A stretch of DNA of 64,000 nt from CAG-877 sp045627525. GTDB lineage: Bacteria; Bacillota_I; Bacilli_A; RF39; UBA660. This document shows, in pieces, positions 51,076 to 59,277 of this stretch. The stretch's first letter is position 1, and each line of letters opens with the position of its first letter. Below the pieces are notes generated by a model. The model saw nothing but the letters and a program-made list of their open reading frames with translations, searched no databases and was not told where the DNA came from. Position numbers and translations under genes: made by a program. The stretch lies in the NCBI GenBank assembly GCA_045627525.1, contig JAZQNW010000002.1, positions 1 to 64,000 on the forward strand. The letters are read 5' to 3'.

Positions 51076-51708
51076 TACATATAGTTTTTGTCCTTGTTTT
51101 AAATATATTCCATATAATGCTGTCTTTGAGCAAGTAAAAATAGGCTCTAAATTTGGACAGTTGTTATTAGTGGTTGGTGTTGGTATTTTTTTGGTTTCTT
51201 CAATTGTTTTAAAATGATAGTTATGATTATTAATTATATTTATATCTTTTGTTAACCATAGACATTCTTCTGGTTTTTTTGCATTATTAATCGAATAATA
51301 TCCTTGACTATTTTTATGCCAACCACTATCTGTAAATTTTCCTTTTCCACATTCTATATGGCAGTGATTTCCGGTAGCATTACCTTTTGTTCCTTCAGAA
51401 TAAAAATCTTCTCCTTGATTTATTCTTTTCCCAACAAATAAATTTGAGACATCATTTGAATGAGCAAACATTACCGTTAAATAATCTATAGTTCCATCTG
51501 GATATTCAACTTTATCTACACTTTCTAGCCATACTTCATTAGCATCATTTGGATATATTTTTTTTATTATTCCTGTAAATGGTGCTCTTATTTTGCTAAT
51601 ACCTGTATCTTTTCCACCATCATCTATTGCATAACTATCTTTGTGAGTTCCTTCACCATATCCTTGGGTAATTCTCATATTATAACAAGGATAAATAGGT
51701 TTTTCCAT
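51070..51708 (-). CDS. M23 (LytM)-type peptidoglycan peptidase, endolysin-like
   Basis: 212 aa. The LytM outline is YAIDDGGKDTGI (first Asp ligand), IRAPFTGIIKKIYP, and NATGNHCHIECGKG (HxH motif). A C-terminal tail (about 165-212) could bind wall. There is no signal peptide, as for phage endolysins. The ATG overlaps the TAA of the holin-like gene by one base. Probable role: lysis or wall cutting in partnership with the holin-like protein. The first zinc His is not obvious, so activity is unproven. Confidence 0.8.
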   Translation of the reverse strand: MEKPIYPCYNMRITQGYGEGTHKDSYAIDDGGKDTGISKIRAPFTGIIKKIYPNDANEVWLESVDKVEYPDGTIDYLTVMFAHSNDVSNLFVGKRINQGEDFYSEGTKGNATGNHCHIECGKGKFTDSGWHKNSQGYYSINNAKKPEECLWLTKDINIINNHNYHFKTIEETKKIPTPTTNNNCPNLEPIFTCSKTALYGIYLKQGQKLYVK

Positions 51709-52049
51709 TATAGATCATCCTCCCTATTTATTATGTTTTCATTTAAAATATAAGTGCCTTTTTTACTAGCTATTTCTGTATAAGAAGATATTTTGCCTTC
51801 TAATGACTTATATATTGTGTCTGCTCCTAAAAACGAGAACATTCCAATCCACAGACTATTTGGAAAACTTATATCAGTAAAAGTCATACAAAATACTATT
51901 CCTACAAAAACATTTACTAGTAGTGAATATAGTGCTAAATACTTGCTGCTTTTAAAGCAACATTTTGTTTTTTGGACGAAGGCACAAGTTATAGTACTAA
52001 GAGCTATGGCAATTATTAGTGATTGTCTAAGATACTCAAAATCTAACAT
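51708..52049 (-). CDS. phage holin-like membrane protein
   Basis: 113 aa, RBS GAGGAGG. Three hydrophobic helices (LRQSLIIAIALSTITCAFV, LALYSLLVNVFVGIVFCM, SLWIGMFSFLGADTIYKSL) and a charged C-terminus, which is the shape of class II/III holins. It is coupled by one base overlap to an M23 endolysin. No other phage gene is in the area. Confidence 0.7.
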   Translation of the reverse strand: MLDFEYLRQSLIIAIALSTITCAFVQKTKCCFKSSKYLALYSLLVNVFVGIVFCMTFTDISFPNSLWIGMFSFLGADTIYKSLEGKISSYTEIASKKGTYILNENIINREDDL

Positions 52050-52092
52050 TTTTACCTCCTCTTAATATTATATGCAATGAATATTTTATCTA

Positions 52093-52120
52093 CAAAAAAA
52101 TTAGCCTAAGGCTAATTTTA
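52093..52120 (-). terminator. terminator after the zinc-ribbon remnant
   Basis: Minus strand AAAATTAGCC-TTAGGCTAATTTTTTT, strong stem. Confidence 0.8.
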
Positions 52121-52251
52121 AGAATGCATTATTATTAAACATACAAATTGAACGATTAATGAAAAAATTGAAAATACAAGACTAACTGCAGCTATTTTTT
52201 TTAGCCTACTATCTATTTCTCTCCACAAAATCTACATTTTATTTTACTCAT
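52118..52251 (-). pseudogene. small zinc-ribbon membrane protein, frameshifted
   Basis: With RBS GAGGTG upstream, ATG at 52251 begins MSKIKCRFCGEK and then hits TAG. In the -1 frame, the sequence continues IDSRLKKIAAVSLVFSIFSL then IVQFVCLIIMHS and stops at 52118, a TM helix with the shape of small zinc-ribbon/TM proteins. The span is 134 bp, not a multiple of three. Either one base was lost or a programmed -1 shift at AAAT occurs. The terminator that follows suggests a formerly real gene. Confidence 0.5.
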
Positions 52252-52346
52252 ATATACACACCTCTATTGTTTTACATTATATCATCTTTTATATTTACAC
52301 ATATTATTTACAATTTATTTTTATTCTATCGACTGTAAAATATAGT
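52252..52346. other. short intergenic stretch with no gene seen
   Basis: Between the zinc-ribbon remnant and the rpsI terminator I see AT-rich DNA only. A TATACT/TATAAT-like patch (minus strand) could hold the remnant's promoter, but no reliable -35 is visible. Confidence 0.4.
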
Positions 52347-52377
52347 AAAAAAAAGACTCGATATAATCGAATCTTGA
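52347..52377 (-). terminator. terminator after rpsI
   Basis: Minus strand AAGATTCGAT-TAT-ATCGAGTCTTTTTTTT, about 9 bp stem with one G-T pair. Confidence 0.75.
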
Positions 52378-52396
52378 AAATTTGAAACTTGTAAAA

Positions 52397-52822
52397 TTAA
52401 CGTTTTGAGAATTGTGGAGCACGACGTGCTTTCTTTAAACCTGGTTTTTTACGTTCTTTCTTACGTGAATCTCTAGTAATGAATCCAGCAGCTTTTAATG
52501 ATTTTCTAAAGCTATTTTCTGAATCAGCTGGAGTTGTTTTATCATAATCTAATAAAGCTCTTGTAATTCCTAAACGGATTGCTCCTGTTTGTCCTTGGAA
52601 TCCTCCACCTTTTACTTTAGCATCAACATCAAACATTTCTCTAGTATTAGTAATGTCTAATGGTTGGCATAAATCCATAACTAAAACTTCAAATGGTAAA
52701 TATTCATGTACATCTTTACCATTAATTGTTATTTTTCCTTTTCCTGGAGTTAATGTAACACGAGCAACACTAGTTTTTCTGTGTCCAGTTCCAGTATAAA
52801 CATTTTTCTTTTCTTTAGCCAT
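52397..52822 (-). CDS. rpsI: 30S ribosomal protein S9
   Basis: 141 aa, a short N-terminal Lys-rich extension before YTGTGHRKTSVARVTLTPGKG. Conserved GGGFQGQTGAIRLGITRALL and the C-terminal KKARRAPQFSKR that reaches the ribosomal P site. It lies 12 nt after rplM, as in most bacteria. Confidence 0.97.
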   Translation of the reverse strand: MAKEKKNVYTGTGHRKTSVARVTLTPGKGKITINGKDVHEYLPFEVLVMDLCQPLDITNTREMFDVDAKVKGGGFQGQTGAIRLGITRALLDYDKTTPADSENSFRKSLKAAGFITRDSRKKERKKPGLKKARRAPQFSKR

Positions 52823-52834
52823 ACTTAAACCCTC

Positions 52835-53266
52835 CTATTTAACTTCTAGCACTTCTGGCTTTTGAGCCTCATGTTTGTGCTCGCTTCCTGCATATACAAA
52901 TAATTTTTTGTACATTTGATTTCCTAATCTTGTATGTGGTAGCATACCTTTTACAGCTCTTTCTACCATTTCAGTAGGATATTTTTCTTTCATTACTTTT
53001 GCAGTTCTTTCTCTTAAACCACCAACATACATTGAGTGATTATAGTAGATTTTATTTTCTAACTTATTACCTGTTAGTTTTACCTTATCTGCATTAATAA
53101 TTATGATGTAATCTCCGCAGTCAATGTGTGGAGTATAAGTTGGTTTATTTTTACCACGTAAATATGTAGCAGCTTTAGCAGCAACACGTCCAAGAACTTG
53201 GTCCTTAGCATCAATTACATACCATTTGCGTTCTACAGTTTCTTTTTTTTGCATATAACTTGTCAT
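52835..53266 (-). CDS. rplM: 50S ribosomal protein L13
   Basis: 143 aa from the ATG at 53266, with AAAAGGAG upstream; the frame open further upstream runs through the leader. Conserved WYVIDAKDQVLGRVAAKAAT, YTPHIDCGDYIIIINADKV, KVMKEKYPTEMVERAVKGML and PHTRLGNQMYKKL. First gene of rplM-rpsI. Confidence 0.97.
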   Translation of the reverse strand: MTSYMQKKETVERKWYVIDAKDQVLGRVAAKAATYLRGKNKPTYTPHIDCGDYIIIINADKVKLTGNKLENKIYYNHSMYVGGLRERTAKVMKEKYPTEMVERAVKGMLPHTRLGNQMYKKLFVYAGSEHKHEAQKPEVLEVK

Positions 53267-53274
53267 ATTTTTTC

Positions 53275-53342
53275 TCCTTTTACTTAAATTAGACTTTCCC
53301 ACGGTCCAATTTATGTGGGGATATTCGAATGTACCGATTATG
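53275..53342 (-). promoter_or_regulatory. probable L13 autoregulatory leader RNA
   Basis: The minus strand before rplM reads AATCGGTACATTCGAATA, CCCCACATAAATTGG, ACCGTGGGAAAGTCT; the CCCAC/GTGGG stem and the GGACCGTGGGAAAGTC segment resemble the L13 leader motif of Bacillota. Assigned from memory of the motif. Confidence 0.55.
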
Positions 53343-53350
53343 ATTATACT

Positions 53351-53381
53351 AAAAAAAGTATTAAAAATCAATACTTTTTTT
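53351..53381 (-). terminator. terminator after the 129-aa gene
   Basis: AAAAAAAGTATT-AAAAATC-AATACTTTTTTT; nearly perfect palindrome 15 nt from the stop. Confidence 0.75.
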
Positions 53382-53396
53382 ATATTATTTACTTTT

Positions 53397-53786
53397 TTAT
53401 AAGCTTTTTACAATAGGTTTTTCTGATGTTTCTTCTACGTTTGACATTGCTTCTACCATTTTTTCAGCTAATTCTTCATTTGAAGCATCGTTTGAATAAT
53501 TATCAATATATGATAATGCGTCCATTAATTCATTACTGTCTACTGATTCAACGTATGCTGCGCTTTCTCTATATTGATTTATAGCTTCTATTTTATTACT
53601 TGCTGATACTTGACCAAGTGCATTCCATGTAGTTGCTGTTGTACTAGTTGCTCCTATTATTGTTGTTCCTCTTTTTACTAATTGTTTTTTCTCTTCATCT
53701 GTTTTTTCTTTATCTGCGTATATTAATGTTGCTGTTCCACCTATTGATGTTGTAAAACCTATTGATAATGTATTTTCAAAACTCAT
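53397..53786 (-). CDS. unknown 129-aa protein
   Basis: RBS AGGGGG. The N-terminal 65 residues are Gly/Thr/Ala rich and mildly hydrophobic in two blocks (LSIGFTTSIGGTATLIY and GTTIIGATSTTATTWNALGQ). The C-terminal half is acidic and helical (SNELMDALSYIDNYSNDASNEE). It may insert in or associate with membrane. Second gene of a pair with the 259-aa gene 20 nt upstream. No family recognised. Confidence 0.65.
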   Translation of the reverse strand: MSFENTLSIGFTTSIGGTATLIYADKEKTDEEKKQLVKRGTTIIGATSTTATTWNALGQVSASNKIEAINQYRESAAYVESVDSNELMDALSYIDNYSNDASNEELAEKMVEAMSNVEETSEKPIVKSL

Positions 53787-53805
53787 ATTTAATTCCCCCT
53801 TAATT

Positions 53806-54585
53806 TTATAAGACTTTTTGATTGGATTGTTTTCTAACTTCTCCTCTACTTGCTAAAGTTGAAGTTATTAATTCTCTTATTGATTTTAGTGCTTCTTGGT
53901 TACCTGTTTTAATTGCCTCTTCTGCTATTTCTTTTATTGTTGGAAGTGATGCATCATTTTGCTCGCTTAACTTTTTTGCAATTAATTCTGATCCCTTTCC
54001 ATATCTTTCTAAATTTTGTTCTTCTCTTCTTTTACTTATTCTTTCAAGTTTTTCTTTCTTTTCTTCTAATCTATATAAGTTATAGTTTTGAAGATTTACA
54101 CATTGAAAATTTTTAACTGCTCCTAAAGATTCTATCGCTAGTAATGGTATAGATATTACTGGAGCAATTCCAAGAATACATCCTGTAAGTGATAACGATC
54201 CTATTATTGCATTCTTTATTAATCCCCTTTTGTGAACACCTTTGTTATAGTTTAAATATTTTTTAAATTCTTGTGGATTGTTTTGATTGATATGATAATT
54301 TAAATTGGATTCATTAACTATCTCTTTACGACTCATCACTTTTCTTTTTTGATATTTTTTCTTTATTTCTTGTCTTTCTTCAGAAGAGGATGCTTTTTTT
54401 ATTGCTTTCTTATATTCCTTATCAATTATTTTTTCTAATCTTGTTTGATATTTTGGAAATATTTTTTTTATTATTTTATATTTTAGTTTTTCTACTTTAA
54501 ATACTATTTTTTGAAATTTAATAGCACCTAATTTTTCACATCTTTCTATTTTTTTCTTATAGTACTCTTTATCTTTATCAGTCAT
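53806..54585 (-). CDS. unknown 259-aa charged protein with a central hydrophobic hairpin
   Basis: RBS GAGGGGG. Highly basic helical N-terminal 130 residues (YYKKKIERCEKLGAIKFQK, YKKAIKKASSSEERQEIKKK). Two adjacent hydrophobic segments (about 125-165: AIIGSLSLTGCILGIAPVIS, IPLLAIESLGAV). A coiled-coil with EEKKEKLERISKRREEQ and an acidic/helical end follow. The layout suggests a membrane hairpin with cytoplasmic ends. No family recognised; forms an operon with the 129-aa gene. Confidence 0.68.
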   Translation of the reverse strand: MTDKDKEYYKKKIERCEKLGAIKFQKIVFKVEKLKYKIIKKIFPKYQTRLEKIIDKEYKKAIKKASSSEERQEIKKKYQKRKVMSRKEIVNESNLNYHINQNNPQEFKKYLNYNKGVHKRGLIKNAIIGSLSLTGCILGIAPVISIPLLAIESLGAVKNFQCVNLQNYNLYRLEEKKEKLERISKRREEQNLERYGKGSELIAKKLSEQNDASLPTIKEIAEEAIKTGNQEALKSIRELITSTLASRGEVRKQSNQKVL

Positions 54586-54634
54586 GGTAACAACCCCCTC
54601 TTGTTCCTTAACTGGCCATATTATACCACAAAAT

Positions 54635-54667
54635 TAAAAAAATAGCAACTTCAACAGTGCTATTTGA
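54635..54667 (-). terminator. terminator after truA
   Basis: Minus strand AAATAGC-ACTGTTGAAGTT-GCTATTTTTTT. Confidence 0.65.
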
Positions 54668-54676
54668 TATTTTTGA

Positions 54677-55414
54677 CTAGTTTTTATATTCAACTTTTGT
54701 TAAGTATAATCCTTCAGCTGGTGCTGTTTTACCAGATTTTGTTCTGTCTTTACTTTGAAGAATTTTTTCCACATCAGCTGGGGATAATTTGTTTTCTCCA
54801 ACTCTTATTAAAATTCCAACCATATTTCTTACTTGATAGCGAAGAAATCCATCACCTGCAAAAGTAATTATTAGTTTTTCATTTTTTTCCTCTATATATG
54901 CTTCTGTTATTTCTCTTATACAATTTTCTTTTTCCTTATTTTCTGTTACAAAAGCTCTAAAATCGTGCTTACCTTTAAAAACTTTTATGGCATCTTGCAT
55001 TGCTTTAATATTTAATGTGTGATTATATTGAAAAACGTAATTTCTCTCTAATGGATTATACTCACTCATATTTAAATAGTATTTATATTCTTTTTTTGCA
55101 ACATTATACCTAGCGTGAAAGCTGTTTTCAACTTCTTTTACATCTATAATGTGTATATCATTTGGTAAATTACTGTTTAAGGCTCTTTTTAACTTTTTAG
55201 GAGTAATTTCAACATCTATATCAACATGTCCGTATTGACATAATGCATGAACACCTTTATCTGTTCGCCCTGTAGCAACTATTGCTGTTTTTTTATGATT
55301 GTTAACATTATATAACGCTATTTCTAATTGCTCTTGAATTGTGTTTTTTCCAGGTTGTTTTTGGTATCCATTGTAATTAGTACCATCATATGAAAATTGT
55401 AATAAATAACGCAT
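54677..55414 (-). CDS. truA: tRNA pseudouridine synthase A
   Basis: 245 aa from the ATG at 55414 (RBS AGGAGTG); six more upstream codons lack a site. Catalytic Asp52 in ATGRTDKGVHALCQ, SFHARYNVAKKEYKYYL and RYQVRNMVGILI. Makes pseudouridine at tRNA positions 38-40. It follows the second ecfA gene after 10 nt; in most Bacillota ecfT stands between them, but here it is missing. Confidence 0.97.
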   Translation of the reverse strand: MRYLLQFSYDGTNYNGYQKQPGKNTIQEQLEIALYNVNNHKKTAIVATGRTDKGVHALCQYGHVDIDVEITPKKLKRALNSNLPNDIHIIDVKEVENSFHARYNVAKKEYKYYLNMSEYNPLERNYVFQYNHTLNIKAMQDAIKVFKGKHDFRAFVTENKEKENCIREITEAYIEEKNEKLIITFAGDGFLRYQVRNMVGILIRVGENKLSPADVEKILQSKDRTKSGKTAPAEGLYLTKVEYKN

Positions 55415-55424
55415 TTTATCACTC

Positions 55425-56213
55425 CTATACATGTTTATATATATCTTTTATAATATCTCTTATATCCTTATGATAATCTATTTTTATTTTTTTTGTTTTC
55501 TTAGCTATGTAAGTAAAATAAACTATTTCTGGTATCGAAAATTTATTTTTTATTAGGTAATCTACTTTCATATAAGAATCTTTTGTATTTCCCTCTAGTA
55601 ATACTTTATTATCTTTTATAAATATCATTTTATTAGTATATTTATATAGTTGATTACTATTATTAGATATTATGATTATTACCTTGTTATATTGATCTTT
55701 TAGACGTGTTAGTAATAAATTTAATTTCTTTTGATTTTTTAAGTCTAAATTATGAAATGGTTCTTTTAATATTATAACTTCTGGGTTCGATAAAAGAGAA
55801 ATTGATATTTTTAATAATTCTTGTTCTGATGTTGATAATTCTTTTATATCTTTTGTTAGGTTGTTTATATTTAACCCTACTATCTTTAAAGAGTCTATTA
55901 TCTTCTTTGTAGCATTTTTTATTGTTAAATTATTTTTTTTAATAATATATTCTAAGTATTCTGCTACTGTTGTTTTATATTTTAAATTTTCTATATTTTC
56001 TGTTTTTGCTATTATTTTACGATAATTATTTATATTTTCTCTAGTTATTTTTTCTTTATCAATAGTTATATTTCCTTCTGGTAGTATTTTTAGGCTTAAT
56101 ATTTTTTCTAATTTTTCTAAATCTTTACCAGTTATTCCTGTAATATCACTACTATTTATTGTTAATGAGTAATTTGATTCTTGATAAGATATGTTTTTAT
56201 AAATTAGTTCCAT
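55425..56213 (-). CDS. EcfA2-like ABC protein without Walker A
   Basis: 262 aa. By place and length it is the second energy-coupling factor ATPase. But the Walker A place reads ITGKDLEKLEKIL with no GxxGxGK[ST]. The signature is LSTSEQELLK (canonical LSGGQ), Walker B is VIILKEPFHNLD, and the H-loop region reads IIISNNSNQ. It therefore probably does not hydrolyse ATP alone. It overlaps ecfA1-like by 10 nt. Role: a subunit paired with EcfA1 in vitamin uptake, or a changed job. Confidence 0.75.
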   Translation of the reverse strand: MELIYKNISYQESNYSLTINSSDITGITGKDLEKLEKILSLKILPEGNITIDKEKITRENINNYRKIIAKTENIENLKYKTTVAEYLEYIIKKNNLTIKNATKKIIDSLKIVGLNINNLTKDIKELSTSEQELLKISISLLSNPEVIILKEPFHNLDLKNQKKLNLLLTRLKDQYNKVIIIISNNSNQLYKYTNKMIFIKDNKVLLEGNTKDSYMKVDYLIKNKFSIPEIVYFTYIAKKTKKIKIDYHKDIRDIIKDIYKHV

Positions 56214-56977
56214 AATTTATTCACCAACCTATCAATGTCCAATTCTATGTCTTTTATCAAATCGTAATCTCTTAGTTTCACTGATAAATCTATCATAAAT
56301 GGTAATTCTAAACCAACTTTATTAATTATATTGTCATTTTGTAAAACCTCTAGTGGTTTTCCTTCTAATACAATTACATTGTTATCTATTATGTATAAAT
56401 AGTCAGCTTCTATACTATCACTTAAATTTGAACTAGACATTATAATAGTCAGTCCATCTGATTTAGCTTCTTTTATAATATTTATTATTTCCTCTTTTTC
56501 TTTTTGGACTAAATCAATTAATATATCATCTAATAATAATATTTTGGGCTCTTGAATTAAATTTATTAATAATTCTAGTTTTAATTTATTAAAATTTGAT
56601 AAATTATTGGGATTACTATTTTTATATTTTGTTAATTTATATTTCTTAATTATTTCTGTTATTTCTTTCTTGTTTTTAGTGGTATATGACCATATTTCTT
56701 CAATTACAGTATCATATTTAAAAATATATTCATTATTGATTATTGCCTTTACTGTTTTGTTTATATCTGATAATTTATAACATTCCATTTCATAGTCCAT
56801 TATTTTAACTGTATATTCTGTTTTTATTTGACCGGTTAGAACTCTAATAAGTGTTGTTTTTCCACAATTATTTGGACCAGAAATAACAGTAAATTTATTT
56901 AATTCAAAATCTATATTAAAATTTTGAAATGAATATGGAAGAGATAAGTCATTAATTTCAATTATCTTATTTTCCAT
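56204..56977 (-). CDS. EcfA1-like ABC ATPase (divergent)
   Basis: 257 aa from the ATG at 56977 (TTGGTGG upstream). Walker A is SGPNNCGKTTLIR; the signature is degenerate (NLSNFNKLKLE), and Walker B ILLLDDILIDL has Asp where Glu is usual. The order in relation to rplQ and truA matches the ecfA1-ecfA2-ecfT-truA cluster. It would energise ECF transporters for vitamins with a T component encoded elsewhere, if any. The SDR gene between it and rplQ is an unusual insertion. Confidence 0.75.
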   Translation of the reverse strand: MENKIIEINDLSLPYSFQNFNIDFELNKFTVISGPNNCGKTTLIRVLTGQIKTEYTVKIMDYEMECYKLSDINKTVKAIINNEYIFKYDTVIEEIWSYTTKNKKEITEIIKKYKLTKYKNSNPNNLSNFNKLKLELLINLIQEPKILLLDDILIDLVQKEKEEIINIIKEAKSDGLTIIMSSSNLSDSIEADYLYIIDNNVIVLEGKPLEVLQNDNIINKVGLELPFMIDLSVKLRDYDLIKDIELDIDRLVNKLWN

Positions 56978-57019
56978 TAATACCACCAACTTTTGACTTT
57001 TATTATATAATATTCATTA

Positions 57020-57048
57020 AAAAAAGCCAACTAATTAGTCGACTTTTT
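57020..57048 (-). terminator. terminator after the second SDR gene
   Basis: Minus strand AAAAAGTCGACTAATTAGTT then GGCTTTTTTT: about a 12-bp stem with one or two mismatches. Confidence 0.7.
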
Positions 57049-57787
57049 TCTTTTGAATGCGATAGGCCAATCTTAATAAACATTTATCTGATACGAAACG
57101 GCCAAAGAATTTTGCACATTTTATTTTAAAGCCTGGAATAATTAACATTTTTTCTTTAAGCATTTGATCTATTGCATACTTTGCTACGTAATTACTTGGT
57201 AATGGTTTTACCCCAAATTTAACTCCAGCTACATTATTAAAATTTGTATCTACTGGACCAGGACATAAAACTGAAATGTGAACATTTGATTTTTTCTTTT
57301 TTTGTTCATAGTAAATTGCTTCAGTTAATTGATATACATATGATTTAGTAGCATAATATGTAGCCATTAGTGGCCCTGGTTGAAAAGCTGCTGATGAAGC
57401 TACATTTAAAATATAACCTGAATTTTTCTTTTCCATATCTTTTAAGATTGATTTTGTTAAAATGTGGACAGCTATAATATTTGTATTTATCATTGATAAT
57501 TCATTATTTAGATCTGTTTCTGTAAAATTGCCAAAATCGCCATAGCCTGCATTATTTATTAAAACATCAATATTTTCTTTTTTCACTACGGCATATAATT
57601 CTTTTACTCTTTGTTCATTTGATAAATCTGCAACTATAATAGTTACTTTAGTAGGAAGTTTTTCTTGAATCTTTTCTAATTTTTCTTTATCTTTAGCAAC
57701 TAATATTAATTCATATTTTTTAGTAGCAAGATACTTTGCCATATCTAGTCCTATACCAGAAGATGCACCAGTTATTAAAGCTTTCAT
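57035..57787 (-). CDS. short-chain dehydrogenase/reductase (SDR)
   Basis: 250 aa. ITGASSGIGLDMAKYLA (cofactor loop), INNAGYGDFG, Ser in NVASSAAFQPGP, and YYATKSYVYQLTEA with catalytic Tyr and Lys. Closely similar in layout to the SDR at 28950 (both have ASxAAFQP), so the two are probably paralogues. Substrate unknown; NADP(H) or NAD(H) dependent. It sits between rplQ and ecfA1-like, where Bacillota have no SDR normally. Confidence 0.9.
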   Translation of the reverse strand: MKALITGASSGIGLDMAKYLATKKYELILVAKDKEKLEKIQEKLPTKVTIIVADLSNEQRVKELYAVVKKENIDVLINNAGYGDFGNFTETDLNNELSMINTNIIAVHILTKSILKDMEKKNSGYILNVASSAAFQPGPLMATYYATKSYVYQLTEAIYYEQKKKKSNVHISVLCPGPVDTNFNNVAGVKFGVKPLPSNYVAKYAIDQMLKEKMLIIPGFKIKCAKFFGRFVSDKCLLRLAYRIQKKKVD

Positions 57788-57839
57788 ATCATTCCTCCTT
57801 TTTAATGTTTATTAATTCAATTATATACTATTTTAAAGT

Positions 57840-57868
57840 AAAAAAAAAGACAGTTTCCTGTCTATTTT
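57840..57868 (-). terminator. terminator after rplQ
   Basis: Minus strand ATAGACAG-GAAA-CTGTCTTTTTTTTT; it separates the ribosomal operon from the SDR/ecf genes. Confidence 0.85.
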
Positions 57869-58260
57869 TCAGCTTTCTTTTCTTTCTTAGCAGCTTTTTT
57901 TTCTTCTTTTGCTTCTTCTTCAACTAATTTTAAAATAACCATTAAAGCGTCATCTCCACGTCTTTCAGATAATTTTAAAATTTGTGTATAACCACCATTA
58001 CGATTTTCATAACGCTTAGCTAAGTCATTAAATATTTTATCAACAACTGCTTTATCGTTATGTAAGAATGCTAAAGCTTTACGACGAGCAACTAGATCAC
58101 CTTTTTTACCGTATGTAATCATTTTTTCAACGAATTTACGTACTTCTTTGGCTCTAGTATCAGTAGTAGTAATACTTTCGTTCATAACTACTTGTTTAGT
58201 CATAGTAGCAAGCATACTTCTTCTGTGCTTGTTGTCTCTTCCTAATTTTCTATATGCCAT
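57862..58260 (-). CDS. rplQ: 50S ribosomal protein L17
   Basis: 132 aa. Conserved MAYRKLGRDNKHRRSMLATM, RAKEVRKFVEKMITYGKKGD, and GGYTQILKLSERRGDDALM; followed by a Lys/Glu/Ala tail (EEEAKEEKKAAKKEKKAEK) longer than in B. subtilis. Last gene of the alpha operon. Confidence 0.97.
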   Translation of the reverse strand: MAYRKLGRDNKHRRSMLATMTKQVVMNESITTTDTRAKEVRKFVEKMITYGKKGDLVARRKALAFLHNDKAVVDKIFNDLAKRYENRNGGYTQILKLSERRGDDALMVILKLVEEEAKEEKKAAKKEKKAEK

Positions 58261-58279
58261 AGTTATTCCTCCTTATATT

Positions 58280-59230
58280 TTAGTCATCGTCACGTAATAC
58301 TAGACCCATTTCCCTAATTTTGTCTAATACTTCTTTTAGAGATTTTTTACCTAAATTACGTATTTTCATCATATCAGATTCGCTCTTGTTAACAAGATCT
58401 TGTAATGTATGAATTCCAGCTCTCTTCAAGCAATTATAAGCTCTTACAGAGAAATCTAAGTCTTCAATTGAAGTTTCTAGTGCTTTTACTTTTGGATCTT
58501 CAGTTTTCTCAATCATCATTCCACTTACATCAGCAATTGATGATAGGTCTGTTAGAATATTGAAATGTTCGATTAAGATACGTGAAGCTAATGCGATTGC
58601 TTCTTCAGGTTTAATTGAACCATTTGTCCAAACATCTAATATTAACTTATCATAACTTTCATCTTGTCCCACACGAGCATTTCCTACTTCATATGAAACT
58701 CTTTCAATAGGAGAATATAATGAATCTATCGCAATTACACCTGCTTTTTTGATATCATATATTTTCTTATTTTCTTCACTCTTAACATATCCACGACCAT
58801 TTGTAACAGTCATTTCCATATTTAAAGTTGCTCCTTTAGATAAAGTTGCGATAACTTTATCTTTATTAATAACTTCGATATCTGCATCATGTTCAATATC
58901 AGCTGCAGTTACTTCTCCTTCTCTTGTAACGTTTATACGTACAACTTTTGATTCATTTGAATAGTTTTTGAATACTATACCTTTTAAGTTTAAAATAATA
59001 GTTGTTACATCTTCATAAACTCCATCTATAGTTTGGAATTCGTGAAGTACTCCGTCGATTTTAATACTACTAATTGCACTACCTGGAAGAGATGATAGCA
59101 TAACTCTTCTTAATGCATTACCTATTGTGGTACCAAAACCTCTTTCTAATGGTTCTAGTTCAAATCTTCCATAGAAATTACTTTCTACAGAATCTGTAAT
59201 TTTATAAATTGGTTTTTCAAATTGTAACAT
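58280..59230 (-). CDS. rpoA: DNA-directed RNA polymerase subunit alpha
   Basis: 316 aa, RBS GGGAGG. Has the assembly domain (FGTTIGNALRRVMLSSLPG) and the C-terminal domain (FSVRAYNCLKRAGIHTLQDL, RNLGKKSLKEVLDKI) that binds UP elements and activators. Full length. Confidence 0.98.
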   Translation of the reverse strand: MLQFEKPIYKITDSVESNFYGRFELEPLERGFGTTIGNALRRVMLSSLPGSAISSIKIDGVLHEFQTIDGVYEDVTTIILNLKGIVFKNYSNESKVVRINVTREGEVTAADIEHDADIEVINKDKVIATLSKGATLNMEMTVTNGRGYVKSEENKKIYDIKKAGVIAIDSLYSPIERVSYEVGNARVGQDESYDKLILDVWTNGSIKPEEAIALASRILIEHFNILTDLSSIADVSGMMIEKTEDPKVKALETSIEDLDFSVRAYNCLKRAGIHTLQDLVNKSESDMMKIRNLGKKSLKEVLDKIREMGLVLRDDD

Positions 59231-59277
59231 GAAACTAACCTCCCTTTATTTTGTTACACTAATATTTATCCTTTTTA

